Part shown: positions 43,260 through 53,137 of the stretch, one piece after another | How the letters are laid out: the number at the start of each line of letters is the position of its first letter | Position numbering within the stretch: the stretch's first letter is position 1 | Notes under the pieces: model-generated | Databases searched by the model: none | What the model was told of the DNA's origin: nothing | Seen by the model: the letters and a program-made list of their open reading frames with translations, nothing else | Made by a program: the position numbers and the translations under genes | Origin: Rhodoplanes sp. | GTDB lineage: Bacteria; Pseudomonadota; Alphaproteobacteria; Rhizobiales; Xanthobacteraceae | Assembly: GCF_013377085.1 (NCBI RefSeq) | Contig: NZ_JACAAX010000012.1 | Span: forward strand, 62,001 to 126,000 | Direction: 5' to 3' | DNA length: 64,000 bases

Positions 43260-43592
43260 TCAGGCGAAGCGGGCGAGGCTGACCGGGCCGTTGCCGGCCG
43301 CAGCCCGCTCGGTCGCCCGATAGGCGGCACGCGCCTCGTCGGGCTCGGCGCGGCGGCGCTCGCGGGTCTGCGGCAGGCCGCGATTGGTGGCGATGAGCTG
43401 GGCCAGGAAGCTCGCGATATTGCGACCGGCCGGCCGCGGCGGCGCGTCGCGGGACGCCACCACCAGCACCAGGGCGCGGCTCGTCGCCTCGGGTTCCGGG
43501 ACGGCGGGGTCCCGATCGATCGATTCGACGCGGCGGGGCCCCCGCGCGATGGCGGCGTAACGGGACACGGAGTCGATCGGCCTGGTCGTCAT
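43260..43592 (-). CDS. Conserved small hypothetical protein
   Basis: A 110-residue soluble protein without assigned function. The middle is Arg/Pro-rich, and the recognisable block is FLAQLIATNRGLPQTRERRR, followed by AEPDEARAAYRATE, a pattern seen in short proteins of rhizobial genomes. There is no signal peptide or membrane segment. GGAACAGGATC precedes the ATG at 43592, and a bidirectional terminator lies beyond its stop, both of which support it as a real gene. It is divergent from the GGDEF/EAL gene. The high basic content might suggest nucleic-acid binding, as a guess. Confidence 0.75.
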   Translation of the reverse strand: MTTRPIDSVSRYAAIARGPRRVESIDRDPAVPEPEATSRALVLVVASRDAPPRPAGRNIASFLAQLIATNRGLPQTRERRRAEPDEARAAYRATERAAAGNGPVSLARFA

Positions 43593-43761
43593 GATCCTGT
43601 TCCGAAACGAGACAGGGGTCTGTCGCTAGTGCCTCTATCGCAACGCGCGTGCCGGCCGGACGGTTCGGCCGGGCCGCCTGGAAGTTACCAATTCCTTAAC
43701 CGTTTCCGACTAGGCTGTCGCCCCACGCCGCCCGTCCGTCCTCACCGAGGATCGCTCCGAC

Positions 43762-45534
43762 GTGACCCGAATCGAGACGACCGCCTGCCCGCTTCCGGGA
43801 ACGCTCGCCGCTGCCGCCGGTCCGCCGGCCCCGGGGGCGTGCGCGAAACCCCTCAACGCCTGCGACGTCCTGATCTCGATCGGCGACGTCCCCTATGCCT
43901 GGGACATCGTCTCGGACAGTCTCGCCTGGGGGGCCAATGCGGCCGACGTGCTCGCCGTCACGGATGCCGAGGCGTTCGCCACCGGCCGCGCCTTCGCCCG
44001 CCTGATGGCGCCGGACACCGGGACGACACGGTTCGACGCCGTGATGCGCTCGGGCGGCACCGACTCCGGCGACGGCGTGCCCTTCTCGGTCCAGTACGCG
44101 ATCGTGCCGCCCGGCCACCAGGGCGACCCGCTGTGGGTCGAGGATGTCGGCCGCTGGTTCGCAGGCAGCCGCGGCGAGCCGGCGCGGGTGCACGGCGTCG
44201 TGCGGGTCATCACCGAGCGGCGCGCCCGCGAGGAGCGGCTCGCCTATCTGTCGCGGTTCGACGACCTCACCGGCGAGATGAACCGCTGGCATATGACCGA
44301 GATCCTGGCCGCGACCGTCGAGGAGACGGTGCGGTATCGTGCCTCCTGCGGGTTCCTGCTGCTCGCCATCGACAATGTCGGCCGCATCAACGAGGCCTAT
44401 GGCTACGAGGTCGCCGACGACGTCATCGCCGCAGTGGCCAAGCGGCTGCGCGCGAGAATGCGGGCCGGCGACCACCTGGGCCGCTACTCCGGCAACAAGT
44501 TCGGCATCATCCTCAAGCAATGCACGCCCGACGACATCAAGATCGCGGCGGAGCGGCTGCTCGCTGGCGTGCGCGACGGCGTCGTCCAGACCAAGGCGGG
44601 TCCGGTCGCCGTCACGGCCTCGGTCGGCGGCGTCAATGTGCCGCGCCACGCCCGCTCGGTGCACGACGTGCTGAGCCGATCCAAGGAGGCGCTGGAGATC
44701 GCCCAGTCGAAGCGCTGGGGCTCGTTCCACGGCTACCAGCCGAATGTCGAGCGCGACGCGCTGCGCCGCGCCAGCGTGCGCACCAGCGACGAGATCATCA
44801 CCGCCCTCAACGACCGGCGGGTGCGCATCGCCTTCGAGCCGGTGGTACACACCGACACGCGCGTCCCCGCCTTCCACGAATGCCTGATGCGGATCCGTCG
44901 CTCGGACGGCGGCCTGATCGCTGCCGGCGAGGTGGTCCCGATCGCCGAGCGGCTCGGATTGATTCGGCTCCTCGACCATCGCGTGCTCGAGTTGCTGCTG
45001 GACGAGATGAAGCGCACGCCGGCATTCTGCGCCAGCGTCAACGTGTCGCCCGCCTCGACCAGCGACGTCGACTGGTGGGAGGCCCTCAACGCCGGCCTGC
45101 GCGGCCATCCGGAGATCGCCCGGCGGCTGGTGATCGAGATCACCGAGACGGCCGCCATCAAGGACATCGACGAGACCCGCGGCTTCGTGGCGCGGTCAAA
45201 GGATCTCGGCTGTCGTGTCGCCATCGACGATTTCGGCGCCGGCTACACGTCGTTCCGCAACTTGCGCAAGCTCGGCGTCGACATCGTCAAGATCGACGGC
45301 GCCTTCGTGCAGAACATCACCCGCTCGGAGGACGACCGCGCCTTCGTGCAGACCTTCCTGGATCTGGCCCACCGGCTCGGCCTGGAGACGGTCGCCGAAT
45401 GGGTGCAGGACGAGGAAGGCGCGGCACTGCTCGCCTCGTGGGGCTGCGAGTACCTGCAGGGTCGGCTGATCGGCCTCGGCCAGGTCGACCCGCCATGGCT
45501 CGGCGCAGCCCCTTGCGAGGTGGCGGCGGGATGA
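43762..45534 (+). CDS. PAS-GGDEF-EAL protein, probable c-di-GMP phosphodiesterase
   Basis: Cytosolic signalling protein of 590 residues. Residues of about 30-155 look like a PAS-type sensor domain. A GGDEF domain follows (160-325), but the catalytic site is SGNKF (243-247) instead of GGDEF, so cyclase activity should be lost. The EAL domain (345-580) keeps the E of ECLMR (Glu373), Asn427 in NVSP, Glu459 in EITET, the Asp pair in DDFGAGYTSF, Lys510 in KIDGAF, and Glu546 in VAEWV. So it probably breaks down c-di-GMP, with the dead GGDEF as a possible GTP sensor. The start is a GTG at 43762. A TTAACC half-site lies 66 bases upstream. Confidence 0.9.
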   Translation: MTRIETTACPLPGTLAAAAGPPAPGACAKPLNACDVLISIGDVPYAWDIVSDSLAWGANAADVLAVTDAEAFATGRAFARLMAPDTGTTRFDAVMRSGGTDSGDGVPFSVQYAIVPPGHQGDPLWVEDVGRWFAGSRGEPARVHGVVRVITERRAREERLAYLSRFDDLTGEMNRWHMTEILAATVEETVRYRASCGFLLLAIDNVGRINEAYGYEVADDVIAAVAKRLRARMRAGDHLGRYSGNKFGIILKQCTPDDIKIAAERLLAGVRDGVVQTKAGPVAVTASVGGVNVPRHARSVHDVLSRSKEALEIAQSKRWGSFHGYQPNVERDALRRASVRTSDEIITALNDRRVRIAFEPVVHTDTRVPAFHECLMRIRRSDGGLIAAGEVVPIAERLGLIRLLDHRVLELLLDEMKRTPAFCASVNVSPASTSDVDWWEALNAGLRGHPEIARRLVIEITETAAIKDIDETRGFVARSKDLGCRVAIDDFGAGYTSFRNLRKLGVDIVKIDGAFVQNITRSEDDRAFVQTFLDLAHRLGLETVAEWVQDEEGAALLASWGCEYLQGRLIGLGQVDPPWLGAAPCEVAAG

Positions 45535-45608
45535 CGGCGGAGTCGGTGCGCACCATGCGTCCTGACGAACAGGTGTCCTGACGAGCGCCGGAAACGGGCG
45601 CGCCGCAG

Positions 45609-46259
45609 CTAGTCGGCCGGACCCGCCCGAACGATCGCCGCGTCCCGGAGGAAGGCCCGACACATCGCCGCCATCCCGAGGCGGAACTGGTCGAGGGCGT
45701 CGCGGTCGGACTTGGTCTCGACGGCGACGCGCGTCGCCCCCGTGACCGCCGAGATCACGAAGAAGGCCACTTCCTCGACCGGCTCGAAGCGCGCATCCGG
45801 CGTGCTACTCAGGAGCCGCACGGTCGCCTCGTGGAGCCGCGCGAAGGTCGCGTTCACGAGCTCCGTCACCTCCACCTCCGCCGCTGCGAGGTAGAGGGCC
45901 CGGGACGTCTCGACGTCCTTCGTCTTGGCGAGGACGTAGGCGGACACCAAGGCGTCCGAGGCGACGGCGACTGGCCGGCCCATGTGGCCGCGGCAGGCCT
46001 CCTCCACGGCGTCGGCCACCTCACCGAGATAGCGCTCGATCACGGCGCGGAGCAGGGCCTGCTTGTTCGGGAAGTACTGATACATCGTCCCCACCGACAC
46101 GCCGGCGCGTTCGGCGACCCGCGTGGTCGTCAATCGGCGCGGGCCGTGTGACCGCAGAACCTGAACGAATGCCTCGAAAATGGCGTCGACGGTCGCGGTC
46201 GACCGGGCCTGACGCGGTGTCTTCCGGGGCTTCAGGGCCGGTCGCGGCCTGACGGGCAT
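45609..46259 (-). CDS. TetR-family transcriptional regulator
   Basis: A 216-residue regulator. The N-terminal helix-turn-helix region (residues of about 17-63) reads QARSTATVDAIFEAFVQVL, then LTTTRVAERAGVSVGTMYQYFPNKQALL (in parts), the TetR signature. The rest is the ligand-binding helical domain. Starts at 46259 (MPVRPRP) and 46289 (MKQTRTL) are both possible without a clear ribosome site; I list the shorter. The gene diverges from an alpha/beta hydrolase gene with 110 bases between starts, the usual arrangement for a repressor and its target. The ligand is unknown. Confidence 0.9.
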   Translation of the reverse strand: MPVRPRPALKPRKTPRQARSTATVDAIFEAFVQVLRSHGPRRLTTTRVAERAGVSVGTMYQYFPNKQALLRAVIERYLGEVADAVEEACRGHMGRPVAVASDALVSAYVLAKTKDVETSRALYLAAAEVEVTELVNATFARLHEATVRLLSSTPDARFEPVEEVAFFVISAVTGATRVAVETKSDRDALDQFRLGMAAMCRAFLRDAAIVRAGPAD

Positions 46260-46369
46260 ATGCGAATCCAAAGTGCGGGTCTGCTTCATATATCGATGCC
46301 GAGCGGCCGGGCGCAAACGACCGAGGCGTCCGGACGGACGTCCCGGCGGCTGTCGGAAGGAGAGGCTCC

Positions 46370-47509
46370 ATGACCATCGGACAGATCCCCGAAAAACGCG
46401 GCTCCACCTCCTCGCCCGCCTCCGGCGCCGACGGATCCGGTGCTGTGGCGCTGTCTCGTCGTGCCGTCGCGTTGTCGGCGATGGCATGGCCGATCGCCGT
46501 CGCGGACCGCGCATCGGCGACGGCGAGAGGCCGGGATGCCGGTCCGCCGTCCACCGCCGGAATCCAAGTCGCAAGGGAGAACCCCATGGCACCCGATCAG
46601 ATCGAGGCCACGCTGCAGAGACTGGCCGACGGTTTCCGCTCCTGGCCGAACGCGCCGATCCTGCACTGGCCCGACGAAGCCGGGCTGGCCTACGAGAACG
46701 TCTGGTTCCCGTCGGAAGACGGCGTCCCGCTCGAGGGCTGGTTCATCCCGCGGCCCGGATCGGACCGGATCGTCATCGCCAACCATCCGCGCTGGTTCAA
46801 CCGGGCCGGTCTCCCGTCCCACCTGGAACCGTGGAGATCGTTCGGCGGCGCCACCGGCAACGATTTCGAGGTCGACTTCGTGCCGGACTACAGGATCCTC
46901 CATGACGCCGGCTACAACGTGCTCGCCTACGACATGCGCAATTTCGGACACAGCGGCAGGGCCAATGGAGGCATCTTCTCCGTCGGCCGCTACGAGTCCC
47001 GCGACGTCGTCGGCTCGCTGAGCTATGTGCGCAACCGCGACGACACCCGCCACATGACGATCGGGCTGTTCAGCCGCTGCGCCGGCGCGAACGCCACGAT
47101 GTTCGCGATGGAGCGGCGGCCCGCGGTGTTCGACGGCGTGCGCTGCATGGTCGCGCCGCAGCCCCTGTCGAGCGGTGTGGCGCTCGAACGCGCGCTCGAA
47201 AGGCTCGGCATTCCCCTCACCTACATGGCGGATCTGAACACGCGCATCCGGCTGCAGACGAGCTTCTCGATCGATCAGTTCTCACCGGTTCACTGGGCGA
47301 AGAGCGTGCGGATCCCGACCTTCCTGTATCAGGTGCGCGACGACCTCTACACACGGCCGAGCGACATCCAGGCGATGTTCGACAACATCCCGGCCGCGGA
47401 CAAGGCGCTGCACTGGATCGAGGGAACGACGCGGCGGTGGGACGGGTACACCTACTTCCAGCGCGAGCCGCGACGGATGCTCGACTGGTTTGCCCGTTTC
47501 ATGGCGTGA
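46370..47509 (+). CDS. Alpha/beta hydrolase with predicted Cys nucleophile
   Basis: Hydrolase-fold protein of 379 residues. The nucleophile elbow reads GLFSRCAGAN, so the catalytic position (usual G-x-S-x-G) is Cys237, as in dienelactone hydrolases. VLAYDMRNFGHSG is the preceding strand-loop; Asp near FLYQVRDDLYT and a C-terminal His complete a possible triad. The first 50 residues include LSRRAVALSAMAWPIAVADR, a Tat-like signal. Two starts have good ribosome sites: 46370 (AAGGAGAGGCTCC) and 46586 (AAGGGAGAACCCC), the second giving a 307-residue cytosolic form. Divergent from a TetR gene. The substrate is unknown. Confidence 0.85.
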   Translation: MTIGQIPEKRGSTSSPASGADGSGAVALSRRAVALSAMAWPIAVADRASATARGRDAGPPSTAGIQVARENPMAPDQIEATLQRLADGFRSWPNAPILHWPDEAGLAYENVWFPSEDGVPLEGWFIPRPGSDRIVIANHPRWFNRAGLPSHLEPWRSFGGATGNDFEVDFVPDYRILHDAGYNVLAYDMRNFGHSGRANGGIFSVGRYESRDVVGSLSYVRNRDDTRHMTIGLFSRCAGANATMFAMERRPAVFDGVRCMVAPQPLSSGVALERALERLGIPLTYMADLNTRIRLQTSFSIDQFSPVHWAKSVRIPTFLYQVRDDLYTRPSDIQAMFDNIPAADKALHWIEGTTRRWDGYTYFQREPRRMLDWFARFMA

Positions 47510-47656
47510 TCGCCGGCTCAGGATCGCCGGCGCGGTTCGTCCGGAGTCGCGGGAGCCTACCGGAACCGCGGGCTCCGGGCCGGGGCCGAGCCCGGCCGTC
47601 CGCGAGGCGGAGCCGATCGCGCGACACGCTCTTCAGGCGGCGCGGACGGCTCGCCG

Positions 47657-48268
47657 TCAGCTCTTGTCCTTGTCCTTGTCGGACTCGCTGAGCCGCTCGA
47701 GCCGCTTCTGCATGTCCTCGAGCTGGCGGCGCAGCACGTCGATCTCGCCGGCCTGGGCGTGCGGCGCCTCGGTCTTCTCGGGCTCCGGGCCCTCGCCCCC
47801 CTCGCGACGCGCGAACGGCGTGAACATCGTGAAGGCGCGCTGGAACATCTCCATGTTCCGCCGCACCTGGTCCTCCATCGTGCCGAGGGGGCCGAATCCG
47901 CCGACGCCCCAGGCCTGGGTCATCTGCTCGCGGAACTTCGACTGCTCGCGCGAGAACAGGTCGAGCGAGCTCTCCAGATAGCGCGGCACCAGCATCTGCA
48001 TGCTGTCGCCGTAGAACCGGATGAGCTGGCGCAGGAACGTGATCGGCAAGAGGTTCTGGCCCTGCTTGCCCTCCTGCTCGAAGATGATCTGGGTCAACAC
48101 CGACCGGGTGATGTCCTCGCCCGTCTTGGCGTCGTAGACGACGAAATCCTCGCCGGATTTCAACATGCCGGCGAGATCCTCGAGCGTGACATACGTGCTC
48201 GTACCGGTGTTGTAGAGACGGCGATTGGCGTATTTCTTGATGATCACCGGGGCTTCAGGCTTGGCCAT
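47657..48268 (-). CDS. phaR: Polyhydroxyalkanoate synthesis repressor
   Basis: PhaR binds DNA and PHB granules, and represses phasin and sometimes its own gene until polymer is made. The 203-residue protein has the N-terminal DNA-binding block IIKKYANRRLYNTGTSTYVT, then LEDLAGMLKSGEDFVVYDAK, TRSVLTQIIFEQE, and the PHB_acc repeat segments (LLPITFLRQLIRFYGDSMQ). A charged C-terminal coil ends SESDKDKDKS. The ATG at 48268 (MAKPEAPV) is used; an upstream TTG adds six residues. It is divergent, over 440 bases, from the acetyl-CoA acetyltransferase gene, the usual PHB arrangement in alphaproteobacteria. Confidence 0.95.
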   Translation of the reverse strand: MAKPEAPVIIKKYANRRLYNTGTSTYVTLEDLAGMLKSGEDFVVYDAKTGEDITRSVLTQIIFEQEGKQGQNLLPITFLRQLIRFYGDSMQMLVPRYLESSLDLFSREQSKFREQMTQAWGVGGFGPLGTMEDQVRRNMEMFQRAFTMFTPFARREGGEGPEPEKTEAPHAQAGEIDVLRRQLEDMQKRLERLSESDKDKDKS

Positions 48269-48708
48269 GACGCGTTCGCTCTGCAACTGGGATGTCCGAT
48301 GAGGATCTCGGTGCGGATGTGGGTTGCGCTCGCCCCAAAATGAACTCAGGGAACAAAAAATAGGCGAAATCTTCGGCGTCGGCTACCGTTTTGTGTGAGC
48401 ACCCGCAAAATCGACGAAGCCGGTCCCGCCTGCGTGCGCCGTGCGCGCCCGCAGGCCGGGCCGACCGTGGAGACCGGCGGCCGACCGCGATCGGCGTCAC
48501 CGATCGGCATCGTCGATCGTCGTCGCCGATTGTCGAGGTACGCGCCGCCGTGCAAAGCTCGTCATTGACCGGTCGTCGGGGATGCCCGACAACCATCGGA
48601 GAAAACCGATAATCGAGGTCACGACCGAACGGGGCCCGCGACACCACGCGGCGCGTCCGGCGAGGTTCGCCGCGGCCGCCGTCAATTGGAACCAGGGAGC
48701 TAGCTAAA
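48269..48708. other. Divergent control region between phaR and phaA
   Basis: A 440-base space without a gene. The part near phaR is AT-rich for this genome (GAACAAAAAATAGGCGAAAT at 48352-48371, then CGTTTTGTGTGAGCACCCGC). Nearer phaA, GATCGGC-like units recur (48489-48535). The ribosome site of phaA is GGAGCTAGCTAAA. PhaR operators probably lie here, but I see no site clear enough to mark. Confidence 0.5.
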
Positions 48709-49884
<1,176 letters not shown>

Positions 49885-49953
49885 GCGCTCCGGAGCCTGT
49901 GCCGACAAGGTGAACCCCGGTTCGCAACGACCGGTGCCCCCTAAGAATGTCAA

Positions 49954-49979
49954 GGACGGGCGGCCAGGGCCGCCCGTCC
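49954..49979 (+). terminator. Hairpin after phaA
   Basis: GGACGGGCGGCC-AG-GGCCGCCCGTCC is a perfect 12-bp inverted repeat 70 bases beyond the stop. There is no U-tract, but the stem is strong. It probably ends the phaA transcript. Confidence 0.7.
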
Positions 49980-50009
49980 CCGCGAAGACCGGGCGGGTCC
50001 GCGTGCAAG

Positions 50010-50038
50010 TCGATATCGATTTGGCTCGATATCGATTT
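50010..50038. promoter_or_regulatory. Tandem palindromic direct repeat, candidate operator
   Basis: TCGATATCGATTT occurs twice, 16 bases apart start to start, each containing the palindrome TCGATATCGA. The spacing is near one and a half helical turns. It lies in the 320-base gene-free gap after phaA (49885-50204), 166 bases before the methyltransferase start, and looks like a site for a dimeric regulator. The regulator is unknown. Confidence 0.5.
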
Positions 50039-50204
50039 GCGTTCGGGCCCGCTCTGACGTTTGATCGCCCGCGTCGTTCCCGTGCGGCTCCGGCAAGACC
50101 CGCCGGCCGCATCACGGCGACGTCCGCGAAGTGCGGGGCGCGCGCCATCGCCCCGACGGTCCCGGGCCGGCCTGTCCGGCCATGGCCGCCACTGCGATAG
50201 GTCC

Positions 50205-50954
50205 ATGTCGCTCGACGTCGTCGATCTGCGCAACTTCTATGCCCAGCAACTCGGAAAGGTGGCGCGACGCTTCATCGGCCGGGGCATCCGGGCGCGCTGG
50301 ACCGACACACGCGGCCAGCGGGTGCTCGGCATCGGCTATCCGACGCCCTATCTCGGCCTGTTCCGCGAGCATGCCGAGCGCTGCCTCGCCTTCATGCCGG
50401 CCCAGCAGGGCGTGGTGCGCTGGCCCTCGGAGCGACCGACACTCGCGGCGCTGGTCGAGGAATACGACCTGCCGCTCCCCGATTCCGCGGTCGACCGGGT
50501 GCTGCTGGTGCATGCCCTCGAGATGTCGGAGGACGGGCTGTCGCTGCTGCGCGAGGTATGGCGGGTGCTGGCCGGCAGCGGCCGCATCCTGGTGGTGATC
50601 CCCAACCGCCGCGGCCTGTGGGCCCGCATGGACACGACGCCGTTCGGCTATGGCCGGCCCTATTCGCGCTCGCAGATCGTCGACCTGCTGCGCGAATCCT
50701 CGTTCACTCCAACGTCGTGGGGCGAGGCTCTCTACATGCCGCCGATCGGCAAGCGCTGGTTCATGCGCTCGGCGGTCGCCTGGGAGCGCACCGGCGCGAC
50801 CATCTCGGCGCCGTTCGCCGGCGTCCACATCGTCGAGGCGACCAAGCAGGTCTACCGCGCCGCCCCGGCCCGTCGCGAGAAGCGCCGCCTGGTGCCGAGC
50901 CTCGAGCCGGCGCTGCCGGCACCGGGCGCGGTGGCGCGCGACGCCACGATCTGA
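50205..50954 (+). CDS. Class I SAM-dependent methyltransferase-like protein
   Basis: A 249-residue protein resembling Methyltransf_11-type enzymes. RVLGIGYPTPYLGLF corresponds to motif I (normally G-x-G-x-G, here GIGYPTP), AVDRVLLVHALEMSEDGLSLLREVWRVL is the post-I/II region (in parts) and GRILVVIPNRRGLWARMDTTPFG follows (in parts). The SAM motif is unusual, so activity is not sure. Related alphaproteobacterial genes are often near gloB and thiolase genes. The ATG at 50205 follows TAGGTCC. The substrate is unknown. Confidence 0.82.
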   Translation: MSLDVVDLRNFYAQQLGKVARRFIGRGIRARWTDTRGQRVLGIGYPTPYLGLFREHAERCLAFMPAQQGVVRWPSERPTLAALVEEYDLPLPDSAVDRVLLVHALEMSEDGLSLLREVWRVLAGSGRILVVIPNRRGLWARMDTTPFGYGRPYSRSQIVDLLRESSFTPTSWGEALYMPPIGKRWFMRSAVAWERTGATISAPFAGVHIVEATKQVYRAAPARREKRRLVPSLEPALPAPGAVARDATI

Positions 50955-50987
50955 TCGGCGTTCGTCGCGCGGCCGGGGGTTACCCCA

Positions 50988-51722
50988 TCACGGATCCAGC
51001 TCCGGGTAGTGCCGGAAAATGCCCATCTGGTTGAACGGCAGCCGGCGTTCCGAGGTGAGGTAGGCCTTGATGCGCGGGCGCGCCGCCACCCGGTCGTGCA
51101 GCGCCACGAGGCGCGGCAGCTTGCGCTCCAGCCGCATCATCGTTTTCGGGAAGGCGAAGCGCAGCCCCTCGACCACCTGGAACACCGAGAGGTCCGCATA
51201 GCTGAGCGAGCGTCCGGCCAGCCAGGTGCCGGCGCCGGTCCCGCTGCCGTTGCGCTCCAAGATGGTCTCGAACCAGCCGAGAAACTTTTCCGCCCGGACG
51301 TTGCGGAAGCCCTCGGCCCGGCGCGCCGCTTCTTTCTTCTGGTCCTCGTAATAGAGGCTCGAGGCGATCGGATGATGGGTGTCGTGCGCCTCGGTGACGA
51401 GGTCGGCGACCGTGAGCTGGATCTGGTGAACCCAAAGCCGCCCGGCCTCGGACTTGGGCGCCAGCCCGTGGCGCTCACCCAGATAGGCCAGGATGGCTGC
51501 CGTCTGGCCGATCAGCAGCCGGCCGGATTTGAGAAAGGGCGGCGCAAAGGGCGGGTGCGGCACGCTGTCGCCGTCGAGGAGAGCCATCATGGCCGGCACG
51601 CCGCCGTCCGGCGCCGGCATGCGGGCGACATCGACATAGGGTGCCGCCGCCTCCTCGAGGGCGAGACGGACGAACTCGCCGCGGCCCTGAATGGTCGGCC
51701 AGTAATAGAGCTCGTAGGACAT
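50988..51722 (-). CDS. Glutathione S-transferase family protein
   Basis: A 244-residue GST-fold protein. The N-terminal thioredoxin-like domain starts ELYYWPTIQGRGEFVRLALEEA (in parts), with the catalytic Tyr near YYWP. LLIGQTAAILAYLGERHGL is the glutathione-binding loop with the Gln-Thr pair. The C-terminal helical domain contains LSYADLSVFQVVEGL, the usual hydrophobic staple region. The start at 51722 (MSYELYY) has GAGGCCGACCG upstream. It resembles the sigma/pi-like bacterial class. The role is detoxification or thiol chemistry. Convergent with the methyltransferase gene. Confidence 0.9.
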   Translation of the reverse strand: MSYELYYWPTIQGRGEFVRLALEEAAAPYVDVARMPAPDGGVPAMMALLDGDSVPHPPFAPPFLKSGRLLIGQTAAILAYLGERHGLAPKSEAGRLWVHQIQLTVADLVTEAHDTHHPIASSLYYEDQKKEAARRAEGFRNVRAEKFLGWFETILERNGSGTGAGTWLAGRSLSYADLSVFQVVEGLRFAFPKTMMRLERKLPRLVALHDRVAARPRIKAYLTSERRLPFNQMGIFRHYPELDP

Positions 51723-51918
51723 CGGTCGGCCTCGCTGCAGACCAGCGTCAACGCACAAGGCTCGCGCCAGTTCGACCGGCCGCGGCGGGCACGCCCGGAG
51801 ATCAGGGGCGCGGCCATGTACCATCGCGGGAGACCGGCGAAATATCGACCACGCGACCGTCACGATGTTGCGCTAGGTCGGTCGCCACCGTATTTCAGGG
51901 CCGTCGTCCCGATCGGCT

Positions 51919-51940
51919 GGTCCGGAGCGCGTTCCGGACC
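51919..51940. promoter_or_regulatory. Inverted repeat upstream of the ABC exporter operon
   Basis: GGTCCGGA-GCGCGT-TCCGGACC has perfect 8-base arms with a 6-base spacer, 73 bases before the start of the adaptor gene. Its place and symmetry fit an operator for a TetR- or MarR-type dimer. No cognate regulator gene is adjacent, so it may also be a hairpin of other function. Confidence 0.5.
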
Positions 51941-52012
51941 GTATCCCCGAGGTCGTGACGCGAGACGCGACCCGACGTCATCCGGACGGTGGGGCCGTTC
52001 TCGGAGCGCGAG

Positions 52013-53101
52013 ATGGACGATCGGACCAGGCTGTTGCACTCGCTGTCGATCGACCGGACCGCGCCCGCCGCAGCGCCGCAGCGCCGCCTGTGGCCGGCGC
52101 TGATCGGCGGCTTGGCGGTCGGCCTCGCGGCCGCCGCCGGCGTCTGGTTCGTCGTGGCCGGCGGCACCCCGCCGCGTCCGGCCCAGACCGTGGCCGATGC
52201 CGCGCCCCCCGCCCCGGTTCCAGCCACCTCCGGCCAGTCTTCCGGCGGGCCGTCCGCCGGCCAGCCGGCCCCGGCGGCCCGCCCGCGGGCCGGCCTCTCC
52301 GCCTCCGGCTATGTGGTGGCCCGCCGCAAGGCGACGGTGGCGGCCGAGATCACCGGCAAGGTGACCGAGGTTCTGGTCGAGGAGGGCATGGTGGTCGAGG
52401 CCGGGCAGGTGGTCGCCCGCCTCTACAGCAAGCTCACCGAGACCGACCTGGCGCTGTCGCGCTCGCGCGTCTCCGCCGCCGAGGCCGCCGTCAACGCCAT
52501 CACGGCGGATCTGGCCGAGGCGGAGCGCATCTTCGCCCGCACCGAAAGCCTGTCGCAGAAGAGCTTCGCCAGCGAGGCCGACCTCACCCGCACCCGGGCG
52601 CGCGTGCACGTGCTGCGGGCCCAGCTCGCCCAGGCGCAGGCCCAGCTCGGAACCGCGCGCCTCGAGGCGCAGCGGTGGGGCGAGGTGCTGGAGCAGCACA
52701 GCGTCAAGGCGCCGTTCAGCGGCGTCGTGGTCGACCGCAGCGCCCAGGCCGGCGAGATGGTGTCGCCGATGTCGGCGGGCGGCAGCTTCACCCGCACCGG
52801 CATCTGCACCATCGTCGACATGGACTCGATCGAGGTCGAGGTCGACGTCAACGAGGCCTTCATCGGCCGCGTCCTCAAGGGCGGAGACGTCAAGGCCGTG
52901 CTCGACGCCTATCCGGACTGGACGATCCCGGCCTATGTGATCGCCATCGTGCCGACCGCCAACCGCGAGAAGGCGACCGTGCGGGTGCGGATCGGCTTCC
53001 GGCAGAAGGATCCGCGCATCCTGCCGGACATGGCCGTCAAGGTGACGTTCGTCGAGGACGACGCCGCCGCGGCCGCCGAGCGCAGCTCGGCCTCCCGATA
53101 G
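52013..53101 (+). CDS. Periplasmic adaptor (membrane fusion) protein
   Basis: HlyD/MacA-type adaptor of 362 residues. An N-terminal membrane anchor spans about residues 27-50, followed by an Ala/Pro-rich stretch. Then come the lipoyl half-domain (ASGYVVARRKATVAAEITGK and VEEGMVVEAGQVVARLYS), an alpha-helical hairpin of about 100 residues, the second lipoyl half (VKAPFSGVVVDRSAQAGEMV), and a beta-barrel ending MAVKVTFVEDD. It links an inner-membrane ABC complex to an outer-membrane channel. The ATG at 52013 has GGAGCGCGAG upstream. It is first of a four-gene operon. Confidence 0.92.
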   Translation: MDDRTRLLHSLSIDRTAPAAAPQRRLWPALIGGLAVGLAAAAGVWFVVAGGTPPRPAQTVADAAPPAPVPATSGQSSGGPSAGQPAPAARPRAGLSASGYVVARRKATVAAEITGKVTEVLVEEGMVVEAGQVVARLYSKLTETDLALSRSRVSAAEAAVNAITADLAEAERIFARTESLSQKSFASEADLTRTRARVHVLRAQLAQAQAQLGTARLEAQRWGEVLEQHSVKAPFSGVVVDRSAQAGEMVSPMSAGGSFTRTGICTIVDMDSIEVEVDVNEAFIGRVLKGGDVKAVLDAYPDWTIPAYVIAIVPTANREKATVRVRIGFRQKDPRILPDMAVKVTFVEDDAAAAAERSSASR

Positions 53102-53137
53102 ACCGTTTCCCGCGCGCCCAGCAGAGAGAAAGCGTCG

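Noticed and set aside
43697-43702. CtrA site upstream of the GGDEF/EAL gene
   Set aside because: TTAACC occurs once; there is no partner half-site, so it is weaker than the full site at 35958.
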